Position numbers and translations under genes: made by a program
Shown here: piece after piece, positions 1-10,564 of the stretch
Layout: each line of letters starts with the position of its first letter
How positions within the stretch are numbered: the first letter of the stretch is position 1
DNA from: Callorhinus ursinus
Lineage: Eukaryota > Chordata > Mammalia > Carnivora > Otariidae
Reading direction: 5' to 3'
Assembly (NCBI RefSeq): GCF_003265705.1
Contig: NW_020313005.1
Location: 22,760,525 to 22,824,524, forward strand
Length of the DNA stretch: 64,000 nt
The notes under the pieces: model-generated
Told to the model about the DNA's origin: nothing
The model's database searches: none
What the model saw: the letters and a program-made list of their open reading frames with translations, nothing else

Positions 1-40
1 CTCGATCTGCTCTTCGTGTGCTTCTTCCTTTTCAGTCAAG
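1..40 (+). CDS. Putative 3' part of an exon cut by the window edge, probably exon 1
   Basis: The sequence is open in all three forward frames and ends in CAAG followed by GTAGGA, a good match to a 5' splice donor. The next 150 bases are CpG-rich, as downstream of a first exon in a CpG island. Frame 1 reads LDLLFVCFFLFSQ, hydrophobic enough for a signal peptide or membrane segment. Frame 2 ends in phase 0 and frame 3 in phase 2. Only frame 2 (via the candidate exon at 10545) or frame 3 (spliced directly) stays open into the candidate exon at 11822. With only 40 bases I cannot name the gene or choose the frame. A caveat is that bases 12-34 are pyrimidine-rich and end in TTTTCAG, so they could instead be a splice acceptor. 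It could also be non-coding 5' UTR. Confidence 0.4.
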
Positions 41-180
41 GTAGGACCCCCCGGGCGGGCGGCCGGAGTTGCAAAGAAAGTCGGCTGGGTTGGCGGGGCG
101 CGGGAGGCTAAGGGGCAGGAGCGTGGGCCGGCTTCGGAAAGTCGAGCCGATCGATGCGTCCGAGATGCGCTGGCGTGGCT
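41..180. promoter_or_regulatory. CpG-rich shore, likely edge of a promoter CpG island
   Basis: This stretch is GC-rich with many CpG dinucleotides (CCCGGGCGGGCGGCCGG near the start, then GGCGGGGCGCGGG, and a cluster of CGs around 135-175). CpG density falls quickly afterwards. In mammals such a gradient next to a splice donor usually marks the 3' side of a promoter CpG island, which would lie left of the window. Confidence 0.5.
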
Positions 181-1277
181 TCTTTGCCTTTGCCAATGCA
201 ACAAGATGGTACTGTTTCTTTTCCTTTGGAAGGAAGGGGTGTAGGAGGGGTGACTTTCTCCTCTCACTTGTCAACATCCAGCTCAAACTCTCCGATGCAA
301 ATGAGTTCTTTATGCTCCTGGGATGTTAATGAGGCAGTATCTGTGTGGCTATGCCGCGCTGAACTTCTGGGCACCTCTCCTTCAGACTCAGGTTTGGGAG
401 AAGGAGAGGGTCGGGAAGGAGAGCTTTGTTGAGGTGGATATTTCAGCTCCAATAAGGTCTGACTTGCAGGAGTGGATTCAGAAGCCAGTGTGTGCTGGTT
501 TTGCTCGGTTGCAGAAGGGGCCGCAATTACCCATTGCACCGTGGGGGTAATTTGCGATGGTGGGGAAAAGCTTGTCAAGAGTTTCATTGAATGGAATCGG
601 GTTCTCGGAATACGGCTGAATTCTGAAACCTACACCGCCCCGGATTCAGGGTCTAAAGTGAAAGGTCGCCCCTGGTGCTGATTGTTTACTTTGTGCAACC
701 TAGCAGGGGCAGAGAGGCTGGTGGACATCCCCCCCTCCCCCCCCGCCCTAAAGAACTTTGCTACCTCTGGTCTGGCTCCCTGCCAAAAAGAGGGGTGGGT
801 GCTGGCATGCTGGAGGGAGGGGAGGGCGATCTCGGGAGGGACGGTGAGTGCCTACTTAGCCAAAGGCATCAAAAGTCACCTGTGGAATTGAGTTCAAAGG
901 GGAGAAGTAAAGCAGCCCTCTGCCATCTGAGGCAGCATTTGTGCCAGCCAGCACGGCTCCGGGAGGGACAGGACTCTCAGAAAAATCCACAACAGAGCTT
1001 GTCCATCTGTTGATTAAATGAAGGGTAAAAGTTTTCAAGAAAGCAGAGCACCGCCATGGGTGGCTGGCTTTGCAAGCAAACAGCATGTCTCTTTTTCTTT
1101 CCCTGTCAAGGAGAAGCCAAATGTAAGCAAAAACCCACGCCTCCTTCCTCTGCTCTTTCATTGGTACTTACGGTCACTGCAGATTTCCCCCTTACCAAAC
1201 TTTGCTCATGGCCATCCTGATTAAACCCGGGGGGGCCTTTCACCCATAACAGTGTGTATGCTCCCATTTCAATGTGT
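181..1277. other. Non-coding stretch, presumed start of first intron
   Basis: I see no gene or recognisable interspersed repeat here. There is a C-rich run at about 729-747 on the + strand (G-rich on the minus strand). Short open frames on both strands overlap one another and have no recognisable domain. Confidence 0.5.
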
Positions 1278-1312
<35 letters not shown>

Positions 1313-1313
1313 C
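1278..1313. repeat. (CA)n microsatellite
   Basis: About 18 CA units with one CG interruption near 1305. It is likely length-polymorphic. Confidence 0.95.
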
Positions 1314-1505
1314 TCATGTATTCATATGGTAGTGTGCATCTCACCAGGGCTCCCTACAGCAGCAGGAAGATAAATTGCCTTCCCTAGAGTTTTCAGGCTG
1401 AATGAATAAGAACTATCTCAGAACACTGGTACAGAAACAGTTTGGGTTATATTACCATTTTGTGAGATTACCCTCCTTCTTGGATGCCTGTGTGCTTGCT
1501 TATGG

Positions 1506-1511
<6 letters not shown>

Positions 1512-1546
<35 letters not shown>
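1512..1546. repeat. (CA)n microsatellite
   Basis: A pure CA run of about 17 units, followed by a degenerate CA-rich tail to about 1565. It is the second CA tract within 300 bp. His/Thr-rich open frames over it are simply translations of the repeat. Confidence 0.95.
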
Positions 1547-1550
<4 letters not shown>

Positions 1551-2383
1551 CACTCACACTCACACTCCCATTCTCCTTTGCCTCTTCCCAATTTACTCAG
1601 GAAGTTGCCTGTAGAATCCCTACAAGGAGGAGTCCACCATGCCCCCCTCCACAAACGTTCGTGGGACCTGCGCACATTTTAATCCTCCTATGTTGTTGGA
1701 AAGCTGGAGCTGTGATTCTCCTCTAGATTGGCATAAGAAGCCTTTGGTGTCTGAGTGCCTCTTTGGCTGTCTGAATCATCACAGTATGCATCTTCTGCTT
1801 TGCTTATCCCTCTCTCAGTACCGGAGCTGTTTCTTCGCTGTCTCGTATGAATCATTAAATATTTACCTGTGGAGGTTAAACGCTCCGTTTCATCCACCCT
1901 TAGCCCTGAGAGCACTAGGAAGAAACCACAGCATCCTGCAATGCCTACTTCCTTGTGATTCCTGAGTGTTCCGAGCTTAGCCAGCACTGCCCACCCTACC
2001 CAACGGTAGATGTCAGGGCCCACGGGGCTCCAATATAGGTCTAAAGAGAGATGATAAGACAAAGTGGATGTAGCCAGTCAAAATACCCTAAATCACTGGA
2101 CACTGTAGGTTTCGTGAATAGACAGCATCTGATGACAGGAATTAAGGGCCAAGTGGGATGCTTTTTATGGACTTTTGTGATATGCTACTTTTTGACTTGA
2201 TCTGTAGACATGTGTTTTAATGTGGATGTTGTCCTGAGTATTGTGAATTCCCCAGAGGATTCTATTTGACCCTACACCTATATGATCAGTTTCTATACTG
2301 TGCCCACCTCTACCTAGCGCCATATATTTCTCAAGTTATTAGTTAGAGTGCATCCACTTCCGAGAGGTCGTGAGAGGACTAGC

Positions 2384-2397
2384 CCTCGGGCCCGAGG
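2384..2397. promoter_or_regulatory. 14-bp GC palindrome matching overlapping AP-2 half-sites
   Basis: CCTCGGGCCCGAGG is perfectly self-complementary. With its flanks it gives GCCCTCGGGC and GCCCGAGGC, both of the GCC-N3/4-GGC form bound by AP-2 (TFAP2) dimers. It sits in a small CpG-containing patch (2360-2480). Function is inferred only. Confidence 0.3.
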
Positions 2398-4880
2398 CGA
2401 CACCCGCAGACATCCCCCTGACTGAAGTTGCCTGGCATGCCCCACCGAGTCACCTATTTGACACCCCCCCCCGACCTCGTGCACACACTTCCTCCTGGGA
2501 TGCTTTCCAAGGAAATGTGCAGGGACTCAGGGATGCCTCTCCTCTCAGAGAAAACAAATGTCCAGGGTTCTTTTTAGGTCTTTATCTGGCGCTCCGGTGA
2601 CACCTCCATCTGCTGCCCAGAACCTCTCCCAGTGGGAGCCTATGTGTCATTTTAGAGTTTCTGGAAACACAATTTCCATGCTTCCTGTTCCCGTTGTCTT
2701 AGTCCCCCTATGGAAGGAGAGCTCCAAAGAGCGCTCTGAAGACTTTCGTGGCAAAAACATTTAAGTCAAAACTCTTAAAGTCCCTTTCAGTTGTCTTTTC
2801 TCTCCCAATCTGTCTGATATTCATTCACTTTTACTTGTTCTCGTAACCCTTTAGAGAGTGAATTCCAAGTATAATCGATGTCAGCAATACGCTGTTATCT
2901 CCTCTCCTTTGAAAGTTTGGGCTTTTCGTGGAGCTGGAGATTAAATATTTATTTATCTTTCCTAAGGTGGCAGTAGAAAGACCAAATGGCATGCCTCCAT
3001 TTCCACCCCTGCCAACGTCCCCGGGCCTGGCTCCCCACAAAGAAATGGCGAGCTGCCAGTGTGTGCTGCTTGTGGGTTTCTCTCTTGCTGGGGATGCCTC
3101 TTCCATCAGCTGTCAGGACCGCTTGTCCGTGCTTTGTGCAGAGAGGGAAAATGTCACAGCACAATTTGCCTCCTGCAAAGAAGAGGCATGTTCTGCCCCT
3201 GGGTGAAAAGGAATCGATTGTCTTGTCACCCATAAACTTAGAACTGGCGATATTTTTTCCCCTTTATCATTTCCGTTTGCCCACATCTATTTTCCTCTGT
3301 GCCCTCCTTCATCTTCAGGAGCCGTGCCAACCAGCCTGCACCACCACCCCGCCCCCCGTCTTAAGTAACTAGGAAGGACCAGTGTGCCAGCAGGAGGGAA
3401 GATCCCTGCTCCCCAGCTGAGACAGTCTGGGGAATGCGCAGTGATACAAAGTTGGTGCCTTGAACTCAGACTCTTCGGAAAGGTGTTCTCTTCCCTGCTC
3501 GCTGACATTTTCCCCTAGCACTCCCGTCTGGCCGCATAACCTTGCAGGGCCCGAAAGCTCTAACCCTGGCCAACTCAGATCTCTCGTTGGACTTTCCCGC
3601 GTGCCAGGCTGCTCTGAACGTATTGGGGGGACAATGAGGACTTACTTGTCAATGACAGTCCTTGAGTTGAGGGTTCATCCGGGACGTCACCTCTCCCACC
3701 ATCTGTTCTAAGCGACTTGCTCTCCTGTCCTGCTGGCAGGAGTCTCCCAAAGGGCTGTCCGATGGCTACCGAGGGACAGAGGTTGGTGGCGACATGACTT
3801 TCCAAGGGGAGAGAAGAGCCGGAAGCTGACACAGGGCTTGTCTTGTGAGTGGAGAGACCCAGCTCGGATGAGGGAAGCCACGGGGATGACAGGAAGCTTG
3901 GAGAGGAAGGAGCAACTTCTAGATGCCTTAACTTGCGAGAAGGTCCCTGGGGGAGGGGGAGGGGCACCAGAAGATACCAGGAACACATCAGAGGCAGCCA
4001 GAAGAATGGAGGGGGATCCTAAGGGGGACAGACTGAGAAGGCATTAGAACAAGAAATTGGGAGTGAACAGCAACTTAGCAAACATGTAACCTTGCCCAGA
4101 ACTGTCACATAAGAAAAGATGAGGCAAGTATTAAGTGTGCCGCTACCCCCACTGGCACCCCAAGTGGTATGACGTCTTGTCTAGAGGAGGAAGGATGCTT
4201 TCTTTTGTCCTAGAAGGTCAGTGCACCACTGCCAAGGGTGTGGGACCACTTCTTTAACAAATCCTCTGGGTGAGGGGAACTGGGACACGTCTGTTGGGCA
4301 TGGGGGTGGTCTCCGTGTCTGCTGCCCAGCAGGGAGCTCTCTGTTGCCAGCCAGACCTATCGAGGAGGGAAGGGAAACTCCCCAGGGGGAGAGGGGTGCG
4401 GGGTGGGGTCAACGCCTGCACACTGCACTTACAGGATACTGCGGGGGGCCTCCCTCTTGGGTTACAAAGGAGGATCTCCCTTGGAACACTGCAGCAGGGA
4501 GCTAGGCATGGTACCAAGGAGCAGCTCTCCCTGGTGAGCCTGTGCTGGTAGGAGCCAGGGCCAGCAGGAGACGGGGTGGAGCAGGGGATTAGGCCTGAAG
4601 ATGCAATTTTTCTTTTTTGTTCAGCCCAGTGGGGGTGACTTAGGCGGCATTATATTGCAGACCCAAAAAAGCCCATGAATAATCCAGAGTGAATTCAAGA
4701 GATTTCAATAGCAAAATAATAACAATACTAATGATACCTTTGATTTGCAGAGTACTTTTCTTCCAAGGAGATAAAAAGATAAACTGTTTTGGAAACATGA
4801 ACAAGGAAAAGAAAATTGCCTGTGAAGGAAGAGTGGGAAGGAGGCCCAACAGCATTCATTTTAGGGTCTCCTATAAATCT

Positions 4881-4905
4881 GGGGTGGCGGGGCGGGGGGG
4901 CGGGG
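4881..4905 (+). other. Predicted G-quadruplex motif
   Basis: Four G runs (4, 4, 7 and 4 Gs) separated by loops of TGGC, C and C lie within 25 bases, an ideal pattern for a stable intramolecular G-quadruplex on the + strand. Confidence 0.7.
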
Positions 4906-7141
4906 AGAGTCACATGGGCAAGAGGCATCCTTCTTCAGCTACAGTCCTTATCCTTCTAAAATGGTGAAATAAATAACTGTTAGGTGAAAAACCAGGCAGT
5001 TTTAATAGGGGTCAACCAGAGAGAGTGAGGCCCTGTACCCCGCTTGTGCCTGGGAATGGGGACACTCTGATTCAGCTGTGGGGAGGGTCTGTTCCCTTGG
5101 GTTGCATGTCGCCTCACTGCTGCCCACAGGGAGTGAGGTGCAAAATGAGGCAGGATCCCATGTCCGGCTGGACTAGCTTCGCCCTGTATTCCAAATAGAG
5201 GAGGTTTTATTTTCAGCGAGGGGAGTGTACACTGCACGGAGGCATGGATGCCATTGCACGTGGTTTTCTTTTCCCCAGGGGAAAACCAGGATCCCCAGTT
5301 GGGTATGCACGTCCAGCAAGACGTGCAGATCATCGCAGTACTCCTCACACAGTCACGCCAAGAATGCCGTGTCCTGCTTTCTGCCAGAGCTTGAGGATTA
5401 AGCCTGGAAGGGCTTCCACCATCCACACACTCTCAGAATCCACGGTGTTGCCCTAGGGTGAGGATCGTCCCCACCATATTTAACATGAACTTCCATTAAC
5501 TTTCTGCTTCTGAGCCCCTGAAGGAACTAGGCATCAAACATTGTGCTTTTTCCCCTTTCCTCTTCTGAGTGTGAAAATGAGTACTCTGGCTGTATATTTC
5601 TAGAAGTCAGTAAATGTCAATATTGGATAAGTGTTTCCTTTATATCAGGGCGATTTAGCATAAGCTGCTTGGAAACAAATGTCTTCCGTAAGCATACAAT
5701 GTTTCCATGAGTCCACAGTCAGCACTACTAGGAGGATTAAATAAATGTCAGCTTCCCTTGGGTACACTGGTAACAAGTCAAAGCCATGGAAATAGTGGCC
5801 AGCGTGGGTGAATCCTGCTCCCTGCGGAATTATTCAGTTGCAGCCCTGGCTGGTGCTGGGAGAATGAGAGGTACGCACCCTTGCATCTGGTTCCTGGACA
5901 AAAAGGCAAGGAAGGAGCCAACGTAGAGGCCTCCCACATGTCATGGGAAAGTTCCCCACCCCCCCCAACCCCTGCAGTCTCAAAGCCTTCTCGTGCCCTG
6001 TCCAAATCTCCTCCCGTCTGTGACCCCACTCTACACACACACAGCTTACGGCTAAAGTGTCGTCCTGTCCAGAGCTTCGAAAAAATCCACCATCTTCCTG
6101 AAACGGGAGGTGAGATCTTACTGTGATCTTCCACCTGGTGCTGGCGTCCTCGTAGGCAGAGTGAGGTAGATTGGCCCGAGGCTGTTTGTTTTTTTTTTTT
6201 TCTGAACATTGAAACCCAAACTGCAATGGTACAGGTTGTGAGTATTAAAAAGATGTATGAATATCAGGCTGAATTATCAAGAGGATCTGCATACTTGGCC
6301 TGGGTTCCCTGGGTAGTTGTTGTAAGTTCAGTCTCTTTCTAACCCATGCCTAGACGACAGGAATTTGAAATCTGATCCTGACTTAAAGCAATGACAACCA
6401 AGGCTTCCATTCGTCATTCCACACTTTTCCCCAGAGGCTCCATACAGCCTGGTGTCTCACAGGGCCACGTCCTCTTCGTCCTTCCTTCGTGATCAAATAG
6501 CCCTTGAGGACACCAGAGTTCAGCCCCTGGCCACTCAGCCTGCGCTCATGGTAGGCCGACTGTGTGGTGGGCACCATGCCAGGGACTTCTGATGCAAAGA
6601 CCCCTAAGATAGTATTTCTGCCCCAGTGGGGGCTCTCAGTCTGGTCAGGGAGCAGACACTTTGGCTCATGGTTACGATGGGCTCAGAGTTGTCAAGAGTA
6701 TTCTGAGAGCCGCCGAAATGACCGAGGGCATCAGGAAAGGCTGCAGAGAGGCAGTGACTTGATTTCAAAAGATGTCTGGGAGCCCTCCTGGGGAAGCACA
6801 AAAAAGAGGTTTCAGGCTTGCCTTAGAGCATGTGCAAAGGAAAGAAGGCAGGACAGAATGCCATCTGTTCCGAAGCAATGGGTAGTGTGGAGTGTAGGCT
6901 GGAATAGGAATGTGTTGAGGGTAGTGAGAAGCTTGGGAAGGGGTGGGTCAGCTTGTCATAAATACCATGCTAAATGTTTTGATGACTTAACTATCAGAGT
7001 TAAGTCTGTTCCTTCGAAACATTGTGAGTAGGTTCTAGATCTGTACTCCTCTCTGTGCCATGAGTCCTATGGATAAAAGAGGGGAAGAATTCATTTGTTA
7101 TTTATTCTTCTTGGTTTGCCCTGTTTTTTATATGGGGCTTT

Positions 7142-7369
7142 AAAAATGTAGAATTGAGGGGCGCCTGGGTGGCTCAGTTGGTTAAGCGACTGCCTTCGGC
7201 TCGGGTCATGATCCTGGAGTCCCGGGATCGAGTCCCGCATCGGGCTCCCTGTTCGGCAGGGAGTCTGCTTCTCCCGCTGACCCTCCCGCGTCTCATGCTC
7301 TCTCTCTCTCTCTCTCATTCTCTCTCTCAAATAAATAAATAAAAATCTTTTTAAAAAATGTAGAATTGA
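7142..7369 (+). mobile_element. Can-SINE (tRNA-derived carnivoran SINE) with perfect target-site duplication
   Basis: The body spans about 7158-7353. It has the head GGCGCCTGGGTGGCTCAG, the tRNA-derived region, a (CT)n tract and an AATAAA-containing A-rich tail. A 16-bp duplication, AAAAATGTAGAATTGA, flanks it perfectly at 7142-7157 and 7354-7369. The low divergence and intact duplication indicate a young insertion by L1-driven retrotransposition. The short open frames across it are not genes. Confidence 0.95.
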
Positions 7370-9323
7370 ATGGAAATATACCCATTCTTTCCGGCTCACC
7401 TCCCTTCATAGCTAGTATGTAAAGGGGTGAAAAATAGAGCAAGAGCCTAAGTGTGGAGGAACTGACCTTCCCTGTCGGTCTACATTCCAGAAGGAGGCAG
7501 AGAAGAATAGTAGGTAGATGTATACTTAAGAACAATGTGTTGGATAAAGAATGTGGTGGGGAACCAAGGAGCACACAGAAGCAGGGATGGCTGAGTGCAC
7601 ACTGGATTCTTGGTTGTATGGCATTCACTGAGGAATGGGATTTACCTGTTTCTGGGGCCCAGGGAGGCTCGCCTAACATTGAGGATGAATGGTAAACCAG
7701 AAAGGGAGACAAGAACAAGAATGAGATAAATAAGAAATGCCTAGAGATACTTTGCTAAGGATTTCTTTGCTGTTCTGAAGAGGAAGCTAAGTTGTGCTGG
7801 CTTTGGGGAAAATAAGGTTACAAGGCAAGTGATTCCGCTCAGAAGATGTTAGAGATGTTTATAAGTCTCCAGCATCAAGGGTAAAGAACGTCATCAGATC
7901 TACTCGTGTGTTCCACACTTGGGCCTGTTCTCATCAGGAATTGGTGGAGACTGGCAGGACAAGCTCAATAGTGAAGCACCTACATGCATTGTTCTGCCAG
8001 AAATAGGCAGTGATGTATCTAAGGCTGTCGAAATTTAATTCTGGTGTCTAAGGTTAGCCCACTGAACAGTCTCCCATTGCTGACCGTGCTCTAAGAGTAG
8101 AATTCGGGCCCCCAAGAATGGAAGAGTCAATTCCCAAGCAGCGGGTCAAAGAGTAGACTAGATGTCATCCAAATCCTCCCCAACCCTACGACTCCCTGAA
8201 TATTATCTATTAGCAACAACCTATTGATTCTAGATAATAAATTCCTAGAAGATAGATGATGTGTTACGGATGTCTTTGTCCGGCACATTTTCTTGTAAGT
8301 GCCAGGCAAATCCTTTTGGTTGTTGGTGATGGTAGTGGTGGCAGTAATAATGTTTTGAGGATGAGTGTTGGTGTAAAACTTCACAGGCTGTAGAGTACTC
8401 TTCACAAGCACTGCTTCATTTCATTACTGTGCTAGCATGAGAGGCAGCTGTGATCACTGCCATAGGCTCCGAAAGGTCATGTCCTCGACCAAAGTCACTC
8501 TCATCTGCTTCACTTTTTCATATGCCTTGATGCTTCTCAAGATGCTGGTGGATGTGGCAACTCCAAATCATCCACACTGAAAAATGCATGAGAAGATCCT
8601 AGGCTGTGGCATAAGATGGAACGTGTTCTTCCAGCTTATGGGAATCCTTGGTGGCTAGGCATAGAAAAGGATCTTAAGGATTTCCCATGAAAACCAGGGA
8701 GCTGACCTTCAAACCATGACCTAGCCTTGCAGCTCTGTCTTTTGATTCCAGACTCTTTCTGAGTTGGTTCCGTCATCTTCTGGCATTCAGTTTTACCTTG
8801 AGGGCACAGGTTTCCAGGGGAAATGACAGGCCAGCCTCTTGGGCTGAATAGCAATCAAGGGGATGTTGCTTGGGTAGTTCCTTTTGTGGCTCTATTGACA
8901 AAAAAAAAAAAAAAAAAGGCAAGGGCAGGAACTTTTATTCTCTTAATTGGTTGATTAAAATATCCGTTTCTTTTATCCACCGGCCCTGGTGCCAGGCATG
9001 CTACTCAGCACATAAAGGACTCTGAATAAATGTTGAAATATTGGAATGAATGGCAAGAAACAATGAAAGGGAGAGAAAGCAGTGTTTCTGACATCACACA
9101 TGCAGGGGCTGACAGGCCCCCATGGGAGGCCAGAGGAGAGGTCCCAACTATTTGGAGTAGGAAGTTGTTCCTCTGTGAGTGAGGCCTTGAATGACCACTG
9201 GGTCACCAGGGACACTGCCAAGAGAAACATCCTCCGGCAAGCCACCCACTCCTCAGTTTCAGTAAAAAAAAATCCCACCCCTGTCCTTCTGTTCTTTAAT
9301 GCATGTGAGTTCCCATTTCTGTC
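7370..9323. other. Non-coding, mostly unique sequence
   Basis: No gene was recognised. An A18 run lies near 8901-8918. Bases 8993-9050 resemble the 3' end of an L2 element (a TGCCAGGCATG...AATAAATGTTGAA pattern). The remainder shows nothing I can name. Confidence 0.5.
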
Positions 9324-9384
9324 AGTCACCTGCAAATGTCACAGGTGACTCAGCTCTGGTGCAGTGTGACAGTCCACCTGTCAC
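9324..9384. promoter_or_regulatory. Two adjacent inverted repeats carrying three CACCTG E-boxes
   Basis: Arms AGTCACCTG (9324-9332) and CAGGTGACT (9342-9350) form a perfect 9-bp inverted repeat with a 9-nt loop. Then GTGACAG (9366-9372) and CTGTCAC (9378-9384) form a second with a 5-nt loop. CACCTG or its complement occurs at 9327, 9342 and 9375. Paired CACCTG boxes are the known target form of ZEB and SNAI repressors, but binding here is only inferred. Confidence 0.35.
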
Positions 9385-10544
9385 CCTTGGCGATGCCGGG
9401 GGCTATGACAGTTTCAGAGTAACACTGGGACCCGGCTGGCTCATCATGGAGGCAACCAGGGGACAGAAACCTAGAGCTTTCTCCTGGAGACCCTCCCCGG
9501 GTACCACAGGAGAAGCGATGCCACCCTCCCTGCCTTCCTGACCTCGTGACAGAGAGAAATTGCCAATTAACCTCCCAGTGGCTTTACCCTCCATATTCTA
9601 GGACCTGCCCTTGTCCACACCTCGCTGAAGGACGCTGGGTCCACCTCACATTCACAGGGAGTCCCATTTCATCAGAGAGCTGGTCTCGGAAGCCTTTTTC
9701 TTACAGAGGACGCTGCACCTGCGTCAGGGGCCGCGGGCGGGAGCAGGAGGGCCTGTTCTTCCCTTGGGTCCACATCAGGCAGGAGCAGGTGGAAATGTTT
9801 TGGGATGCAAAACCCGGGGCGCGCTGCAGTTCCTGCATCAGCCTGATGGTGGCAGCAGCAGCGCTTGCAAAGCCCAGGAGTGAGCGGAGCTGAGGCTCAG
9901 GGCGGCCCTTAAGTCGCAGCAAGAGCCAGGCTCTCTAGTCTGGGTGCCTGGGCCCTCCTCTGCCGATGATGCTCCAGCTGAGCCTGGAGCATGGAAAGGG
10001 CATGGAGGGAAAAGAGCAAGACTTCCAGATTAGCAGCAGCTCCCCCCGGAGGCTCGGGTGCTTTCTGCTCTTTCTGATGGATGTGAGGGCAGAGTGCTAA
10101 GGGCAATGTCTGAGCAGAGGTAGGTGGGTACAAATAAAAATGCCCAAGGGTGTGGAAGAGCTGCAAAAAGAGGGAGCAGAGGAGACCTCAGCTAGCTGTC
10201 TATTTCCCTGTGGCAGGTGTTTTCCCATGCTGGTGTCTCTCCTGTGGGTGATGAATGCATCCATCCCCCTCCAGGGGTGGCCAGCTGCCAGGAGCCCGGC
10301 TTCCTCGCCCCAGTCCCCAACCTGGGCCCACTGCCCCTCTCCCCAGGAGTTTGCCTCTTTAATGATCCAGGAGCCAGTATTTCTGCTGTTGCTCCCCTCC
10401 CCTGCTGGAAAAGCCAAACAGATGCTAAAATTAGTCTCATTATTCCTGATCTCCTGGGCAGGCTGAAGAGGTGCTACTCTGTTTTCATCTCTGGACAGAA
10501 ACAGACACGTTAAAACAGCCATCAGCCGTGGTTGTTTGTTTCAG
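9385..10544. other. Non-coding, unique, moderately GC-rich
   Basis: There is a small CpG cluster at about 9700-9880 (GGGGCCGCGGGCGGG resembles SP1/EGR sites). Open frames up to about 140 codons occur on both strands in overlapping positions, and none has a recognisable domain. Confidence 0.5.
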
Positions 10545-10564
10545 AACGCAACTTACCAGGCAAG
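10545..10564 (+). other. Candidate 20-nt microexon
   Basis: A strong acceptor (the pyrimidine-rich GGTTGTTTGTTTCAG) is followed by 20 nt and then a donor, CAAG followed by GTAACC. If it is spliced between the edge exon (frame 2) and 11822-11881, the reading frame stays open and the microexon encodes NATYQA plus two bases. Microexons of this size are real but rare in vertebrates. Chance acceptor and donor pairs are common, so this stays speculative. Confidence 0.15.

Larger units (their letters stand above)
1566..7141. other. Non-coding, presumed intronic, mostly unique sequence
   Basis: No convincing coding sequence was found. The stretch contains a GC palindrome at 2384-2397, G-rich tracts at 3949-3964 and 4881-4905, and homopolymer runs such as 14 Ts near 6188. 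Open frames of up to about 155 codons (for example 6564-7031) have no recognisable family features. No clear interspersed repeat was recognised. Confidence 0.6.

Noticed and set aside
1402..1726. His/Thr-rich open frames on the + strand
   Set aside because: They are translations of the (CA)n microsatellite and flanks. There is no splice context or domain.
7158..7240. A functional tRNA gene
   Set aside because: The tRNA-like head belongs to a Can-SINE. There is no cloverleaf with intact acceptor stem, and a SINE body and tail follow.
7091..7718. Overlapping minus-strand open frames of about 100-140 codons
   Set aside because: They run through the Can-SINE at 7158-7353 and its low-complexity GA tract, so they are artefacts of repeat sequence.
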